Assembly (NCBI RefSeq): GCF_900162685.1
Contig: NZ_LT727817.1
Coordinates: 1 to 55,508 of the forward strand
Reading direction: 5' to 3'
DNA from: Terribacillus halophilus
GTDB taxonomy: Bacteria; Bacillota; Bacilli; Bacillales; Amphibacillaceae
DNA: 55,508 nucleotides
Shown: piece by piece, positions 30,215-38,348 of the stretch
Layout of the letters: each line of letters starts with the position of its first letter
Position numbering within the stretch: position 1 is the stretch's first letter
Translations under genes and position numbers: made by a program
The notes under the pieces: model-generated
What the model was told of the DNA's origin: nothing
The model's input: only the letters and a program-made list of their open reading frames with translations
The model's database searches: none

Positions 30215-30775
30215 TCAGCGATTGAAATCGTTCATAACGTTCAAGAAAGGCTCCTGAAGCCATGCTTCTACAGCATCAGCAGATTTCTTCACACTGTCTA
30301 CTATATCTTGTAATTCATCCTTATGGAAACGCTGGAGTACATAGTCTACTACAGGTTGCTGATTAACCGGACGGCCAATCCCAAGTCGAAGCCGTTTGAA
30401 TTCTTTCGTACCGAGATGATCAATCAAAGACCGAATACCATTATGGCCGCCATGACCGCCCTTCTCCCGAAGACGAATCCTCCCAGCAGGCAAGTCTAAA
30501 TCATCATAAATGACAGCCACATCCTCAAGCTCCACATTATAATAATCCATTAGCGGACGCACCGCCTCGCCTGAAAGGTTCATAAACGTTATAGGCTTCA
30601 CCAGAATTACCTTTTCCCCATTAATCATACCCGTTGCATATACACTATTGAACTTTTTATTTGTTAACGGCAAATTGTGCCGATGCACCAATTCATCAAT
30701 TGCAATGAACCCAATATTATGCCGTGTCTGATCAAACTTCTGACCCGGATTCCCAAGACCAACAATCATTTTCAT
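30215..30775 (-). CDS. pth: Peptidyl-tRNA hydrolase (SpoVC)
   Basis: Releases tRNA from drop-off peptidyl-tRNAs; essential, and known as spoVC in B. subtilis. The 186-residue protein shows [19 protein letters not shown] with catalytic His20, the FMNLSGEAV loop and [23 protein letters not shown]. It has its own promoter, whose -35 is only five bases from the edge of the repeat array. Confidence 0.97.
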   Translation of the reverse strand: MKMIVGLGNPGQKFDQTRHNIGFIAIDELVHRHNLPLTNKKFNSVYATGMINGEKVILVKPITFMNLSGEAVRPLMDYYNVELEDVAVIYDDLDLPAGRIRLREKGGHGGHNGIRSLIDHLGTKEFKRLRLGIGRPVNQQPVVDYVLQRFHKDELQDIVDSVKKSADAVEAWLQEPFLNVMNDFNR

Positions 30776-30815
30776 ATCTATAAACGCCCTTTATTCACAA
30801 ATTCCATACGAAAAA

Positions 30816-30844
30816 ATGATACCCCAACAGAAAATAAAATACAA
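30816..30844 (-). promoter_or_regulatory. pth promoter
   Basis: Minus-strand -35 TTGTAT (30839-30844), 17-bp spacer, -10 TATCAT (30816-30821). Confidence 0.6.
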
Positions 30845-30848
30845 GGAA

Positions 30849-31519
30849 ACCGAAATGCGGAAGAAACCGGTTAGAAACGGAGAAATAAGTGAGAAGACCC
30901 GGAGGAAGGTGTCCTATCCTTCTGCAGGGACTTATCACTTATAACGCAGTTTCTGTTCTTCGCAGCTAGACACCACCGAAAAGCGGAAGAAACCGGTTAG
31001 AAACAGAGCGGTAAGCAAGGGAGCCCGGAGTGGGTGTCTTTCCCACATAGGGATTCATTGCTTACAGCGCAGTTTCTGGTTTCTGCAGCTAGACATCACC
31101 GAAAAGCGGAGAGAGGCGGTTAGGGACGTAAGGATAAGCAAGGGCGCACGGAGTGGGTGTCTTTCCCACATAGGGATTCCTTGCTTATACTCTAGTCCCT
31201 GGCTCTCGCAGCTAGACATCACCGAAAAGCGGAGAAGAACGTTTAGAAACGGAGAAATAAGTGAGAAGACCCGGAGGAAGGTGTTCTTTCCTTTCGCAGG
31301 GACTTATCGCTTATAGCGCAGTTTCTGTTCTTCGCAGCTAGACACCACCGAAAAGCGGAGAGAGGCGGTTAGGGACGAAGAAGTAAGCGAGAAAGCCCGG
31401 AGTGGATGTTTTCTCCACGCAGGGATTTATCGCTTACGGCGCAGTCCATGGCTCTCGAAGCTAGACATCACCGAAAAGCGAAGAAATCGGTTAAAAACGG
31501 AGTGGTAAGCAGGAATTCC
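30849..31519. repeat. Tandem array of five structured repeats of 123-126 bp plus a partial sixth
   Basis: Unit starts, each at ACCGAAAAGCGG or a one-base variant: 30849, 30975, 31098, 31221, 31347 and 31470 (spacings 126, 123, 123, 126, 123); the sixth stops near 31519. Each unit folds into one long interrupted hairpin. Four stem segments keep pairing while their bases change: inner GAAGG/CCTTC versus GTGGG/CCCAC versus GTGGA/TCCAC; middle ATAAGTGA/TCACTTAT versus GTAAGCAA/TTGCTTAC versus GTAAGCGA/TCGCTTAC; outer AGAAAC/GTTTCT versus AGGGAC/GTCCCT; basal GAAGAA/TTCTTC versus GAGAG/CTCTC. Units are joined by GCAGCTAGACA(C/T)CACCGAAAAGCGG. No coding frame spans it. The array fills the gap between the sigY operon terminator and the pth promoter. 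Confidence 0.93.
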
Positions 31520-31585
31520 CCAGATTAAATCAATTCCCCACGCTACCTCTTCTACCTTTACATAGATAATCCCTTCTATCTTGCA

Positions 31586-31632
31586 CAAAAAAGCACACCA
31601 AGGATGCTTCCTTTCACATCCTTGACATGCTT
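31586..31632 (-). terminator. sigY operon terminator
   Basis: Minus strand: long stem AGCATGTCAAGGATG with CATCCTTGGTGTGCT, followed by TTTTTTG, after yxlG. Confidence 0.88.
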
Positions 31633-31686
31633 TGCCTCTGCTTCTTTCTATCTTATCCTTTATTGGTTTGGAATAATCCTACTTCA

Positions 31687-32463
31687 TTAAAACTTAACAC
31701 TCCTGTTAAACTGTTTTACCATTCCTATCAGCAATAAAAGAATAAAGGCGAGGGATGTTGTGACGATAATTCCTGTATGCAGAGTTGTCTTTTCCATCTC
31801 AAGTATATCCGTTGCTAGAGTAAGTATACTGGAAGGCAGATAAGTCGCTGTATCAGGTAGGACAGTCGAAAGGATTGCTATACTGGCTAGAATTAGAATT
31901 GAAATACCTGCTACCCCTCCGCTGCGGCGAAGAAATGTACCAACAAATAAGGTGACTGTAATAACTAGTACGATCCATAAACAATAAATCATAAAGCTTT
32001 TCCAAACGGAATCAAACGAAACATCGGTAAATAAATTATTTGTGTAGTACCATGCAACTCCATAGGAAAGAGAAAAGGCACTTAGATGGAGCAATACAAG
32101 CATTGTCCACTTACTGAAAATGTAGGTGGCAGTACTAAGAGGCCTAGTGAATAGTTGCATGAGAGCGCCTGTATTCCTCTCCTGCACAATGACATTCATA
32201 CAAGCTAGTACGATAATCGCTGTTCCAATTGTATGCAGTTGGGATAATGTACTTACCAGTACTTCTCCTCCACTGGGGATAGGCAGTTCCACTATTGCAC
32301 CTTCTGGCAAACTGTTCGAGTTTTCCAAGATAGCCGGCATAAAATATAGCGTGATTGGTTGGAGAATTGTCATTAGAAGCATAACAGCAGGCAGCCAAAC
32401 TAACTTCTTGTCTCTCCAAGCTTCCAGCCATTCTTTACGAAACAGTGCGTTAAACTTGTTCAA
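31687..32463 (-). CDS. yxlG: ABC-2 type permease YxlG
   Basis: A 258-residue membrane protein with about six TM segments, the permease partner of YxlF. It overlaps yxlF by 4 bp and is the last gene of a unit in the exact order of the B. subtilis sigY operon. The transported molecule is unknown; in B. subtilis the system has been linked to maintenance of the SPbeta prophage and sublancin, but nothing in this window shows a similar link. Confidence 0.85.
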   Translation of the reverse strand: MNKFNALFRKEWLEAWRDKKLVWLPAVMLLMTILQPITLYFMPAILENSNSLPEGAIVELPIPSGGEVLVSTLSQLHTIGTAIIVLACMNVIVQERNTGALMQLFTRPLSTATYIFSKWTMLVLLHLSAFSLSYGVAWYYTNNLFTDVSFDSVWKSFMIYCLWIVLVITVTLFVGTFLRRSGGVAGISILILASIAILSTVLPDTATYLPSSILTLATDILEMEKTTLHTGIIVTTSLAFILLLLIGMVKQFNRSVKF

Positions 32464-33347
32464 CTTTCCATCACCTCCATGTAACGTTCCTCTAAGGATT
32501 TTTCTTCTGCTCCAAAGTAACAGACTTGTATATTCTGCTCAATGCAACTTTGCAATAACATATTTGACGTTATACCGGGTTTTAATGTTCCAACAACCCT
32601 CTTAGTTTCCTGCACTTCTATTTTTTCATAAAGTTTACGCAGTATTCCATCTGGTAGAGTTTTTGATGTTTCCAAGCGATAACGTTCTTTAAGCAGCTTA
32701 CCTTTCCATTCCTTCATATCCTCATATGAAATCCCCTGTCCCTCTCTCATAATCAACGCCTTATGACAGACTTGCTCTGCATCATGCAATACATGCGTCG
32801 AGAATAAGATGGCCATCTTACTCTTCAATCCATCCATGATATTCATCACATTTATCCTTCCTGCTGGATCAAGTGCAGAGACCGGTTCATCCAGCAGAAG
32901 GATTTGTGGTTCATGTAAGATAGCCTGCGCTATACCGAGCCGCTGTTTCATGCCCCCAGAGAAACTGCCTATTTTCTGCTTTTGCGCTTTTAATAAACCA
33001 GTCAGTTCTAGTACGTATTGAATTCGTTCTTTTGTTATTCGATTTGTCATTCCTGATAAAGTACCTGCTAACAGAAGATATTCTTTCGGGTACATCCAAT
33101 TAAAAAAAACAGGGTGCTGAGGCAGAAAGCCAACTTTATCTCTACTAAGTGCTTTGTTCTGACTCAATATCACACCGTCAGTAGGTGCTATTAAACCTGC
33201 TAGCATGTGTAAAGTTGTTGTCTTACCAGCTCCATTTGGTCCTAAGAGCGCAAGACACTCATTTTCCTTAAGTTGGAGATTCAAGTTGTTAACTGCAACA
33301 TGTTTCCCAAATTGTTTTACCAAACCCCTTGCTTCCAATATAGCCAT
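32460..33347 (-). CDS. yxlF: ABC transporter ATP-binding protein YxlF
   Basis: A 295-residue ATPase with Walker A GPNGAGKTT (about 36-44), signature FSGGMKQRLG, Walker B ILLLDEPVSALDP and a switch histidine in FSTHVLHD. The C-terminal 80 residues are variable, as in drug- or lantibiotic-type exporters. It lies 1 bp after yxlE and overlaps yxlG. Confidence 0.9.
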   Translation of the reverse strand: MAILEARGLVKQFGKHVAVNNLNLQLKENECLALLGPNGAGKTTTLHMLAGLIAPTDGVILSQNKALSRDKVGFLPQHPVFFNWMYPKEYLLLAGTLSGMTNRITKERIQYVLELTGLLKAQKQKIGSFSGGMKQRLGIAQAILHEPQILLLDEPVSALDPAGRINVMNIMDGLKSKMAILFSTHVLHDAEQVCHKALIMREGQGISYEDMKEWKGKLLKERYRLETSKTLPDGILRKLYEKIEVQETKRVVGTLKPGITSNMLLQSCIEQNIQVCYFGAEEKSLEERYMEVMES

Positions 33348-33539
33348 CTACCTATCTCTCCTTTTTCCGACGACAAAAAATAAGACCGGTCCGATAATAC
33401 TCACGCAAAAAATGATGATGATCCAGAGCCATTTTGGTCCTAGTGTATGTTCTGCTCGAATGCAATGGATAAGTGCAGTTACTAGTAAGATCAACTGCAC
33501 TGCAAGAACAGGCAACAGCAATGAGAGTATATTCTCCAC
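33348..33539 (-). CDS. yxlE: Sigma-Y negative regulator YxlE-like (PLDc_N domain)
   Basis: A 63-residue membrane protein with two hydrophobic helices (about 5-25 and 36-57) joined by the HCIRAEHTLGPKWLW segment, which is typical of the phospholipase D nuclease N-terminal (PLDc_N) family. In B. subtilis YxlE and YxlD together restrain sigma-Y activity. Assignment rests on this fold and its place in the operon. Confidence 0.8.
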   Translation of the reverse strand: MENILSLLLPVLAVQLILLVTALIHCIRAEHTLGPKWLWIIIIFCVSIIGPVLFFVVGKRRDR

Positions 33540-33545
33540 TTCCAG

Positions 33546-33737
33546 CTACCTCCTTCTGTCTCTGCGAATAATGAATATATAGTAACAAAGGAGTGGCATT
33601 GGAAACTGTATCAACCCAACAATCCCCCAGGCCCATGCATATGTGCCTCTTTTTTTAGCATCTATATATAACCAAATCCCTTGCGCCAGTAAAACTGGTA
33701 TAACAAAGAGAGTGATTGTTAATTCATGCGCTGTCAT
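33546..33737 (-). CDS. yxlD: Sigma-Y negative regulator YxlD-like
   Basis: A 63-residue protein with two TM helices (about 5-25 and 36-57) separated by IDAKKRGTYAWAWG and ending in a basic RRDRRR tail. It overlaps the stop of the preceding gene by 1 bp. The position between yxlC and yxlE supports the name; the sequence alone would not. Confidence 0.75.
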   Translation of the reverse strand: MTAHELTITLFVIPVLLAQGIWLYIDAKKRGTYAWAWGIVGLIQFPMPLLCYYIFIIRRDRRR

Positions 33738-34042
33738 TACATCACCCTCCTTTTTCTTCTCTCAACCAACAATAGAATGAGAACTGCAGCAGCTGATGTG
33801 AATTGCATAACATAAAAAGCCCACATGATATGCACAACTGCTACGATATATAAAGACAGCAAGACACATGCGAGAAGGATGAATCCAAATAATTCTTTAC
33901 GCAGGCTTTCCTGATATCGCTTCTCTCCACAATTCAGCTGGTGGATGATCTCCTCAGCATCCGGGATATCAATTGGCACTTTCCTGTCCATTTCTGACCA
34001 CGTTTCATTCATTTCCTTGATTACATCATCATGCTTCATCAC
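33737..34042 (-). CDS. yxlC: Sigma-Y operon protein YxlC-like
   Basis: A 101-residue protein with an acidic soluble N-terminal half and two adjacent TM helices (about 48-68 and 72-92), then a basic tail. Its start lies within the last codons of sigY (14-bp overlap), showing tight coupling. YxlC acts as an accessory negative regulator of sigma-Y in B. subtilis. Assigned mainly by position. Confidence 0.75.
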   Translation of the reverse strand: MMKHDDVIKEMNETWSEMDRKVPIDIPDAEEIIHQLNCGEKRYQESLRKELFGFILLACVLLSLYIVAVVHIMWAFYVMQFTSAAAVLILLLVERRKRRVM

Positions 34043-34565
34043 GCCACTCCTCTCTTAATTTCTTTTGTGCATAATGGATACGAGATTTAACCGTTCCTTT
34101 TTTTAATTTTGCCATTGCAGCAATCTCCTCAATGGAATAGCCATAATAATGACGAAGCAGGATGAGCGTTCTCGTCTTTGTAGATAGGGTGGAAAATAAT
34201 TCGAGGTGCAGTGACCAATCCAGATTTTCTTGTGCCAACTCCCATTTCATTTTTCGTTTTTCATTCTCAGTCAGCTGCTCATGTCTTTTTATATCTCGTT
34301 TTCTTTTTCGTTGTTCGTCCAAGAATAGACGCGTTGCAATTGATATCAGCCACGTGGAAAACTTTGATTGATAACGGAATTTAGGTAAATTTATATAGGC
34401 ACGTATCATCGTTTCCTGCAGTAAGTCTTCTGTCATTTCTTTATTCATGGTGAGTTTGAAGAGATAACGATATAAGAATGTATAGTATTGCTGGAATAGC
34501 AGACTGAAAGCTGATTTATCTTTCTTAGCATTCTCGATCGAAACACTATCTACCGCGTCTTCCAT
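34029..34565 (-). CDS. sigY: ECF RNA polymerase sigma factor SigY
   Basis: A 178-residue ECF sigma factor: region 2 at about 20-90 (LFQQYYTFLYRYLFKLT, DLLQETMIRAYINLPKFR, KFSTWLISIATRLF) and region 4 at about 120-172 (YYGYSIEEIAAMAKLKKGTVKSRIHYAQKKL). Heading a sigY-yxlC-yxlD-yxlE-yxlF-yxlG unit, it is almost certainly the sigma-Y orthologue. The matching promoter (34598-34623) fits autoregulation. In B. subtilis this operon sits far away, so it has been placed here between pth and ctc independently. Confidence 0.88.
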   Translation of the reverse strand: MEDAVDSVSIENAKKDKSAFSLLFQQYYTFLYRYLFKLTMNKEMTEDLLQETMIRAYINLPKFRYQSKFSTWLISIATRLFLDEQRKRKRDIKRHEQLTENEKRKMKWELAQENLDWSLHLELFSTLSTKTRTLILLRHYYGYSIEEIAAMAKLKKGTVKSRIHYAQKKLREEWRDEA

Positions 34566-34597
34566 TTCACCCCCCCTTTCCTATCTGTTGTCTATAT

Positions 34598-34623
34598 GAC
34601 GTTTGAGATATCGGTAAAGTTCA
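34598..34623 (-). promoter_or_regulatory. Autoregulatory sigma-Y promoter
   Basis: Minus-strand -35 TGAACT (34618-34623) and -10 CGTC (34598-34601), separated by 16 bp, close to the TGAAC/CGTC pattern of the B. subtilis sigY promoter. AGGAAAGGGGGGG precedes the start codon. Confidence 0.75.
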
Positions 34624-34632
34624 ATCAAACAT

Positions 34633-34667
34633 AAAAAAAGAGCTGCACCTTTTCGGTACAGCTCTTC
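34633..34667 (-). terminator. rplY (ctc) terminator
   Basis: Minus strand: AGAGCTGTACC, GAAAA loop, GGTGCAGCTCT, then TTTTTTT. Confidence 0.92.
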
Positions 34668-34677
34668 TTCCAATCAT

Positions 34678-35313
34678 TTATTCTTCTTTATCGTTCTTAG
34701 ATCCTTCTTCCATTGCCTCTACATCGCTTGCGTCACCAGTAGTTGTGTCATCGGATTCAATTTCTGCAGTTGGTGCTGTGACTGTTGCGATCGTTGTATC
34801 AGCGTCTGTGAGTATTTCGTACGTGCCGTTTGTTGGCAGGTCACCTACACTGATACTGTCACCGACCTCCAACTTAGAAACATCGACTGAAATATGATCC
34901 GGAATATCATTAGGTTTTGCACTGATTTCTAAATCGTACAATGGCTGCTGTAATACGCCGCCTTCTTTAGAACCTGGTGCATCTCCCTCCAGCTGAATCG
35001 GTACTTCTACAGTGCGCGCTTCAGACATGTTTACTACAAAGAAATCAGCGTGCAAGATACGATCTTTTAATGGGTCCGTTTGGTAATCGTGCAGCATAAC
35101 ATCTACTGCATCTCCTGTTATATCCAAGGAGATTACCGCATTTTTCCCTTCATCACGTACTGTTTTTAATAAGTCGATACTATCTACTGCAACACTTACA
35201 GGCTCTTTCCCGTTGCCATACACGATTGCAGGGATAATACCCTCCTCGCGTAATTCATTGAGATACGACTTTGTATGGTTATCTCTTTTATTTGCTTTAA
35301 GTTTTACTGCCAT
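34678..35313 (-). CDS. rplY: 50S ribosomal protein L25/general stress protein Ctc
   Basis: Binds 5S rRNA in the ribosome; the long form (211 residues) has the L25 RNA-binding domain (about 1-90), a TL5 C-terminal domain and an acidic tail. Two adjacent ATGs (35316, 35313) could start it; GGAGGG lies six or nine bases upstream. The open frame begins with a GTG at 35322, which is within the ribosome-site region and is not a start. A sigma-B-like promoter fits the stress induction of ctc in B. subtilis. Confidence 0.94.
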   Translation of the reverse strand: MAVKLKANKRDNHTKSYLNELREEGIIPAIVYGNGKEPVSVAVDSIDLLKTVRDEGKNAVISLDITGDAVDVMLHDYQTDPLKDRILHADFFVVNMSEARTVEVPIQLEGDAPGSKEGGVLQQPLYDLEISAKPNDIPDHISVDVSKLEVGDSISVGDLPTNGTYEILTDADTTIATVTAPTAEIESDDTTTGDASDVEAMEEGSKNDKEE

Positions 35314-35353
35314 CATAATCACCCTCCATGTTTTTACGCATCTACATGTAAGG

Positions 35354-35379
35354 ATTCCCTTATGATTCAGGCACTAAAC
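35354..35379 (-). promoter_or_regulatory. Sigma-B-like promoter of rplY/ctc
   Basis: Minus-strand -35 GTTTAG (35374-35379) and -10 GGGAAT (35354-35359), spacer 14 bp; one mismatch each against GTTTAA/GGGTAT. B. subtilis ctc is a classical sigma-B gene. Confidence 0.65.
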
Positions 35380-35385
35380 ATATAA

Positions 35386-36333
35386 TCAATCAAATAGTAC
35401 ACTAACAGATTGCTGTTCATGAATACGAATGATCGCTTCACTGAACAATGGTGCCACAGAAAGCTGTGTGATATTGTCAATTTGCTTCTCTTCTGGAAGC
35501 GGAATAGAGTTTGTCACAACAAGCTCTTTAATTTGAGAATTTTGGATTCGCTCGATTGCCGGTCCAGATAATACTGGGTGAGAGCATGCTGCATATACTG
35601 CTGTTGCGCCTTTTTCTCTTAAAGCATTAGCTGCTAGTGTAAGGGTACCAGCTGTATCAATGATGTCATCAATAATGATTGCTGTTTTTCCTTTGATTTC
35701 GCCGATAATATTCATTACCTCTGCCACGTTTGGACGCGGACGGCGCTTATCAATGATTGCAATCGGTGCTTTCAGACGGTCAGCCATACGGCGAGCACGA
35801 ACTACACCACCATGGTCAGGAGATACAACAACGATATCTTCCAAGTTCTTTTTCTCGAAGTAATCAGATAGAATCGGAACACCGACTAGATGATCAATTG
35901 GAATATCGAAGAAACCTTGAATTTGCGGTGCGTGCAAATCAAGCGTCAAGACGCGTGTTGCACCAGCTGTTTGCAGAATATCAGCAATCAATTTACTTGT
36001 AATTGGTTCACGAGAACGTGCTTTACGGTCCTGACGTGCATAACCGTAGTAAGGCATGATAATGTTAATCGTTTTAGCTGACGCACGTTTTAATGCATCA
36101 ATCATGATAAGCAATTCCATCATGTGCTGGTTAACCGGCGCGCTAGTGGATTGAACAACATACACATCGCAGCCGCGGATACTTTCTTCAATATTAATCT
36201 GGATTTCGCCATCGCTAAAGTGGGAGACAGTGATTTTACCCAATTCTACGCCAATGTGGTCTGCAATTGACTTAGCTAACTCCGGATTGGAATTCAAAGA
36301 AAAAACTTTTAACGATGGATCAGTATAAGGCAT
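35386..36333 (-). CDS. prs: Ribose-phosphate pyrophosphokinase
   Basis: Makes PRPP from ribose-5-phosphate and ATP for purine, pyrimidine, His and Trp synthesis. Family signature [18 protein letters not shown] and the PRPP loop [12 protein letters not shown] are intact. ATG 36333 ([11 protein letters not shown]) with GGAGG about ten bases upstream gives 315 residues; the frame open to 36429 runs into glmU and is not used. Transcribed with glmU. Confidence 0.97.
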   Translation of the reverse strand: MPYTDPSLKVFSLNSNPELAKSIADHIGVELGKITVSHFSDGEIQINIEESIRGCDVYVVQSTSAPVNQHMMELLIMIDALKRASAKTINIIMPYYGYARQDRKARSREPITSKLIADILQTAGATRVLTLDLHAPQIQGFFDIPIDHLVGVPILSDYFEKKNLEDIVVVSPDHGGVVRARRMADRLKAPIAIIDKRRPRPNVAEVMNIIGEIKGKTAIIIDDIIDTAGTLTLAANALREKGATAVYAACSHPVLSGPAIERIQNSQIKELVVTNSIPLPEEKQIDNITQLSVAPLFSEAIIRIHEQQSVSVLFD

Positions 36334-36352
36334 GTCAAGTAACCCTCCAAAA

Positions 36353-37714
36353 TTATTTATTCTTAAAATAAGAAGTTTTGTTTTCTTGTCTTGCTCTAGC
36401 AATTGATAAAGCTTCTGATGGTACATCATCTGTAATTGTCGAACCTGCTGCTACTAAAGCACCTTTTCCGACTGTGACTGGCGCAATCAGGTTTGTATTA
36501 CAACCGATAAACGCATTGTCCTCAATCTTCGTCAGATGTTTATTTTTTCCGTCATAGTTCACTGTTATTGTACCACAACCGATATTGACATCTTTTCCTA
36601 CTTCAGCATCGCCAATGTAGCTCAAATGAGATACTTTACTTCCATCTGCAATCGATGCTTTTTTCACTTCAACAAAGTTACCAATCTTCACATTATCGCC
36701 AAGCTGTGCTTGTGGGCGGATGTGAGCAAATGGTCCGATATTGACATCATTGCCAATCTCACTGTCATGCGCAACGCTTTGTTTCACAATTGTACGGTCT
36801 CCAATTGTGACATCCTTCACTTCTGAGTTCGGGCCAATGATACTATCTTCCCCAATTACCGTGTTTCCTAGAATCATTGTGCCCGGTAAGATTGTCACAT
36901 CCTGGCCGATTACGGCATCCGTACTGATGTAAGTAGACGTGGGATCTACAATTGTTACACCATTGCGCATGTGCTGCTCATTGATACGGCGTTTCATAAT
37001 TTGTTCCGCTTCGGAAAGTGCAACGCGATCATTTACACCCATTGTTTCATCAAAGTCAGCTGTCTGGTATGCAGTCACCAGTTTGTTGTCTTTCTTCAAT
37101 AGTTCCAGTACATCTGGAAGGTAATACTCACCTTGAGCATTATCGTTCGATACATTATGTAATGTTTGGAACAATAATTTATTATCAAAGCAGTATGTAC
37201 CCGTATTAATCTCATCAACGAGCAATTCTTCTGCATTCGCATCCTTGTGCTCTACAATACGAAGTACTTCTCCTGCATCATTGCGAATGACACGGCCGTA
37301 ACCTGCAGGTTCTGGTGCTTTTGCAGTCAAAACTGTTGCACTTGCCCCTTGCTGTTCATGATGATCAAGTAATGCTTGAATCGTCTGACTTGTGATTAAC
37401 GGTGTATCTCCGCTCAGCACAACAGTCACACCGTCTTTATCCTTTAGGAACTCTTCTGCCTGCAGTACGGCATGGCCTGTACCTAGCTGTTCTTCCTGCA
37501 AAGCATAAACGCTTGCATCGCCAAGCTGTGCTTGAACCGACTCCGCTCCATGTCCTACAATCGTAATCAATTTATTTAAGTGTAAAGAATTTAACTGGTC
37601 AGTAACATGCTGTACCATTGGCTTTCCCATAACAGGATGCAGCACTTTGTACAGCTTTGATTTCATCCTGGTGCCTTTTCCAGCAGCAAGGATGACTGCA
37701 TATCGGTTGGACAT
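36353..37714 (-). CDS. glmU: Bifunctional UDP-GlcNAc pyrophosphorylase/glucosamine-1-phosphate N-acetyltransferase
   Basis: Catalyses the last two steps to UDP-GlcNAc for peptidoglycan and teichoic acid. The N-terminal Rossmann-like domain starts [12 protein letters not shown]; the C-terminal half (about 250-453) is a left-handed beta helix of hexapeptide repeats with the catalytic histidine region ([15 protein letters not shown]). 453 residues is normal. prs follows after 19 bp. Confidence 0.97.
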   Translation of the reverse strand: MSNRYAVILAAGKGTRMKSKLYKVLHPVMGKPMVQHVTDQLNSLHLNKLITIVGHGAESVQAQLGDASVYALQEEQLGTGHAVLQAEEFLKDKDGVTVVLSGDTPLITSQTIQALLDHHEQQGASATVLTAKAPEPAGYGRVIRNDAGEVLRIVEHKDANAEELLVDEINTGTYCFDNKLLFQTLHNVSNDNAQGEYYLPDVLELLKKDNKLVTAYQTADFDETMGVNDRVALSEAEQIMKRRINEQHMRNGVTIVDPTSTYISTDAVIGQDVTILPGTMILGNTVIGEDSIIGPNSEVKDVTIGDRTIVKQSVAHDSEIGNDVNIGPFAHIRPQAQLGDNVKIGNFVEVKKASIADGSKVSHLSYIGDAEVGKDVNIGCGTITVNYDGKNKHLTKIEDNAFIGCNTNLIAPVTVGKGALVAAGSTITDDVPSEALSIARARQENKTSYFKNK

Positions 37715-37743
37715 GCGAACCCTCCATTCTTTTATCCTCTGTA

Positions 37744-37772
37744 AATATATCTTAAAATAATTGTCATTTCAA
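37744..37772 (-). promoter_or_regulatory. glmU-prs promoter
   Basis: Minus-strand -35 TTGAAA (37767-37772), 17-bp spacer, -10 TATATT (37744-37749). Confidence 0.7.
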
Positions 37773-37844
37773 CAGGAGGCTGGCTTGATTTCACGTAATT
37801 CGAGACAATTTTATATCCAAATGCATAATTAATGGCATAAAAAT

Positions 37845-37910
37845 AACAGCCATTCCATATGTTAGAACAGCTGTTAGTTTTGCCTTTATGAAAGATGGCA
37901 GAATACCATC
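37845..37910 (-). terminator. spoVG terminator candidates
   Basis: Two hairpins read on the minus strand: GATGG/CCATC (37894-37910) followed by TTT, and AACAGC/GCTGTT (37845-37875) followed by ATTTTT. Neither is strong alone. Confidence 0.5.
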
Positions 37911-37923
37911 TGTTATTCTCCTA

Positions 37924-38226
37924 TTAAGAAGCACCTGCTGCTTCTTCATATTCCACCACTTCTACTTCTTCATCTCCTGCACGATGATATTCCTGTAGCA
38001 CCGCATCCTGAATCTTGCTCCGTGTGCCGGAGTTGATTGGATGTGCCACATCACGGAATTCGCCGTCTGGTGTACGTTTGGAAGGCATAGCGACAAATAA
38101 GCCGTTATTTCCTTCAATGACACGAATATCATGTACAACAAACTCTTGATCCATTGTAATAGAAGCGATAGCACGCATTCTTCCCTCGGTATTAACGCGG
38201 CGTAATCTTACGTCAGTTACTTCCAT
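37924..38226 (-). CDS. spoVG: Septation/sporulation regulator SpoVG
   Basis: A 100-residue, nearly invariant Firmicutes protein ([35 protein letters not shown]) that binds nucleic acid and affects septation, competence and virulence traits; acidic C-terminal tail. A sigma-H promoter lies upstream, and abrB, the known repressor of spoVG in B. subtilis, is in the same window. yabJ, normally between purR and spoVG, is missing. Confidence 0.96.
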   Translation of the reverse strand: MEVTDVRLRRVNTEGRMRAIASITMDQEFVVHDIRVIEGNNGLFVAMPSKRTPDGEFRDVAHPINSGTRSKIQDAVLQEYHRAGDEEVEVVEYEEAAGAS

Positions 38227-38269
38227 TATGTTTCACCACCCTTACCTTATTTAGAACTTATTACCAGTA

Positions 38270-38296
38270 ATTCTACAAAACTCTGGAAACTCCTTC
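38270..38296 (-). promoter_or_regulatory. spoVG sigma-H promoter
   Basis: Minus-strand -35 GAAGGAGTT (38288-38296), 11-bp spacer, -10 GTAGAAT (38270-38276): one mismatch to the RNAGGAWWW/RNNGAAT pattern. An A/T block (38307-38325) just upstream recalls the AT box of the B. subtilis promoter. Confidence 0.78.
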
Positions 38297-38348
38297 TAAA
38301 CCTAAAACTTTTTTAAAAAAAATTTCAGTAAGGGATTGGAACATTATC

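Noticed and set aside
30849-31519. Repeat array as a CRISPR locus
   Set aside because: Units are 123-126 bp, contiguous and similar along their full length, with no short repeat/unique spacer pattern and no cas genes.
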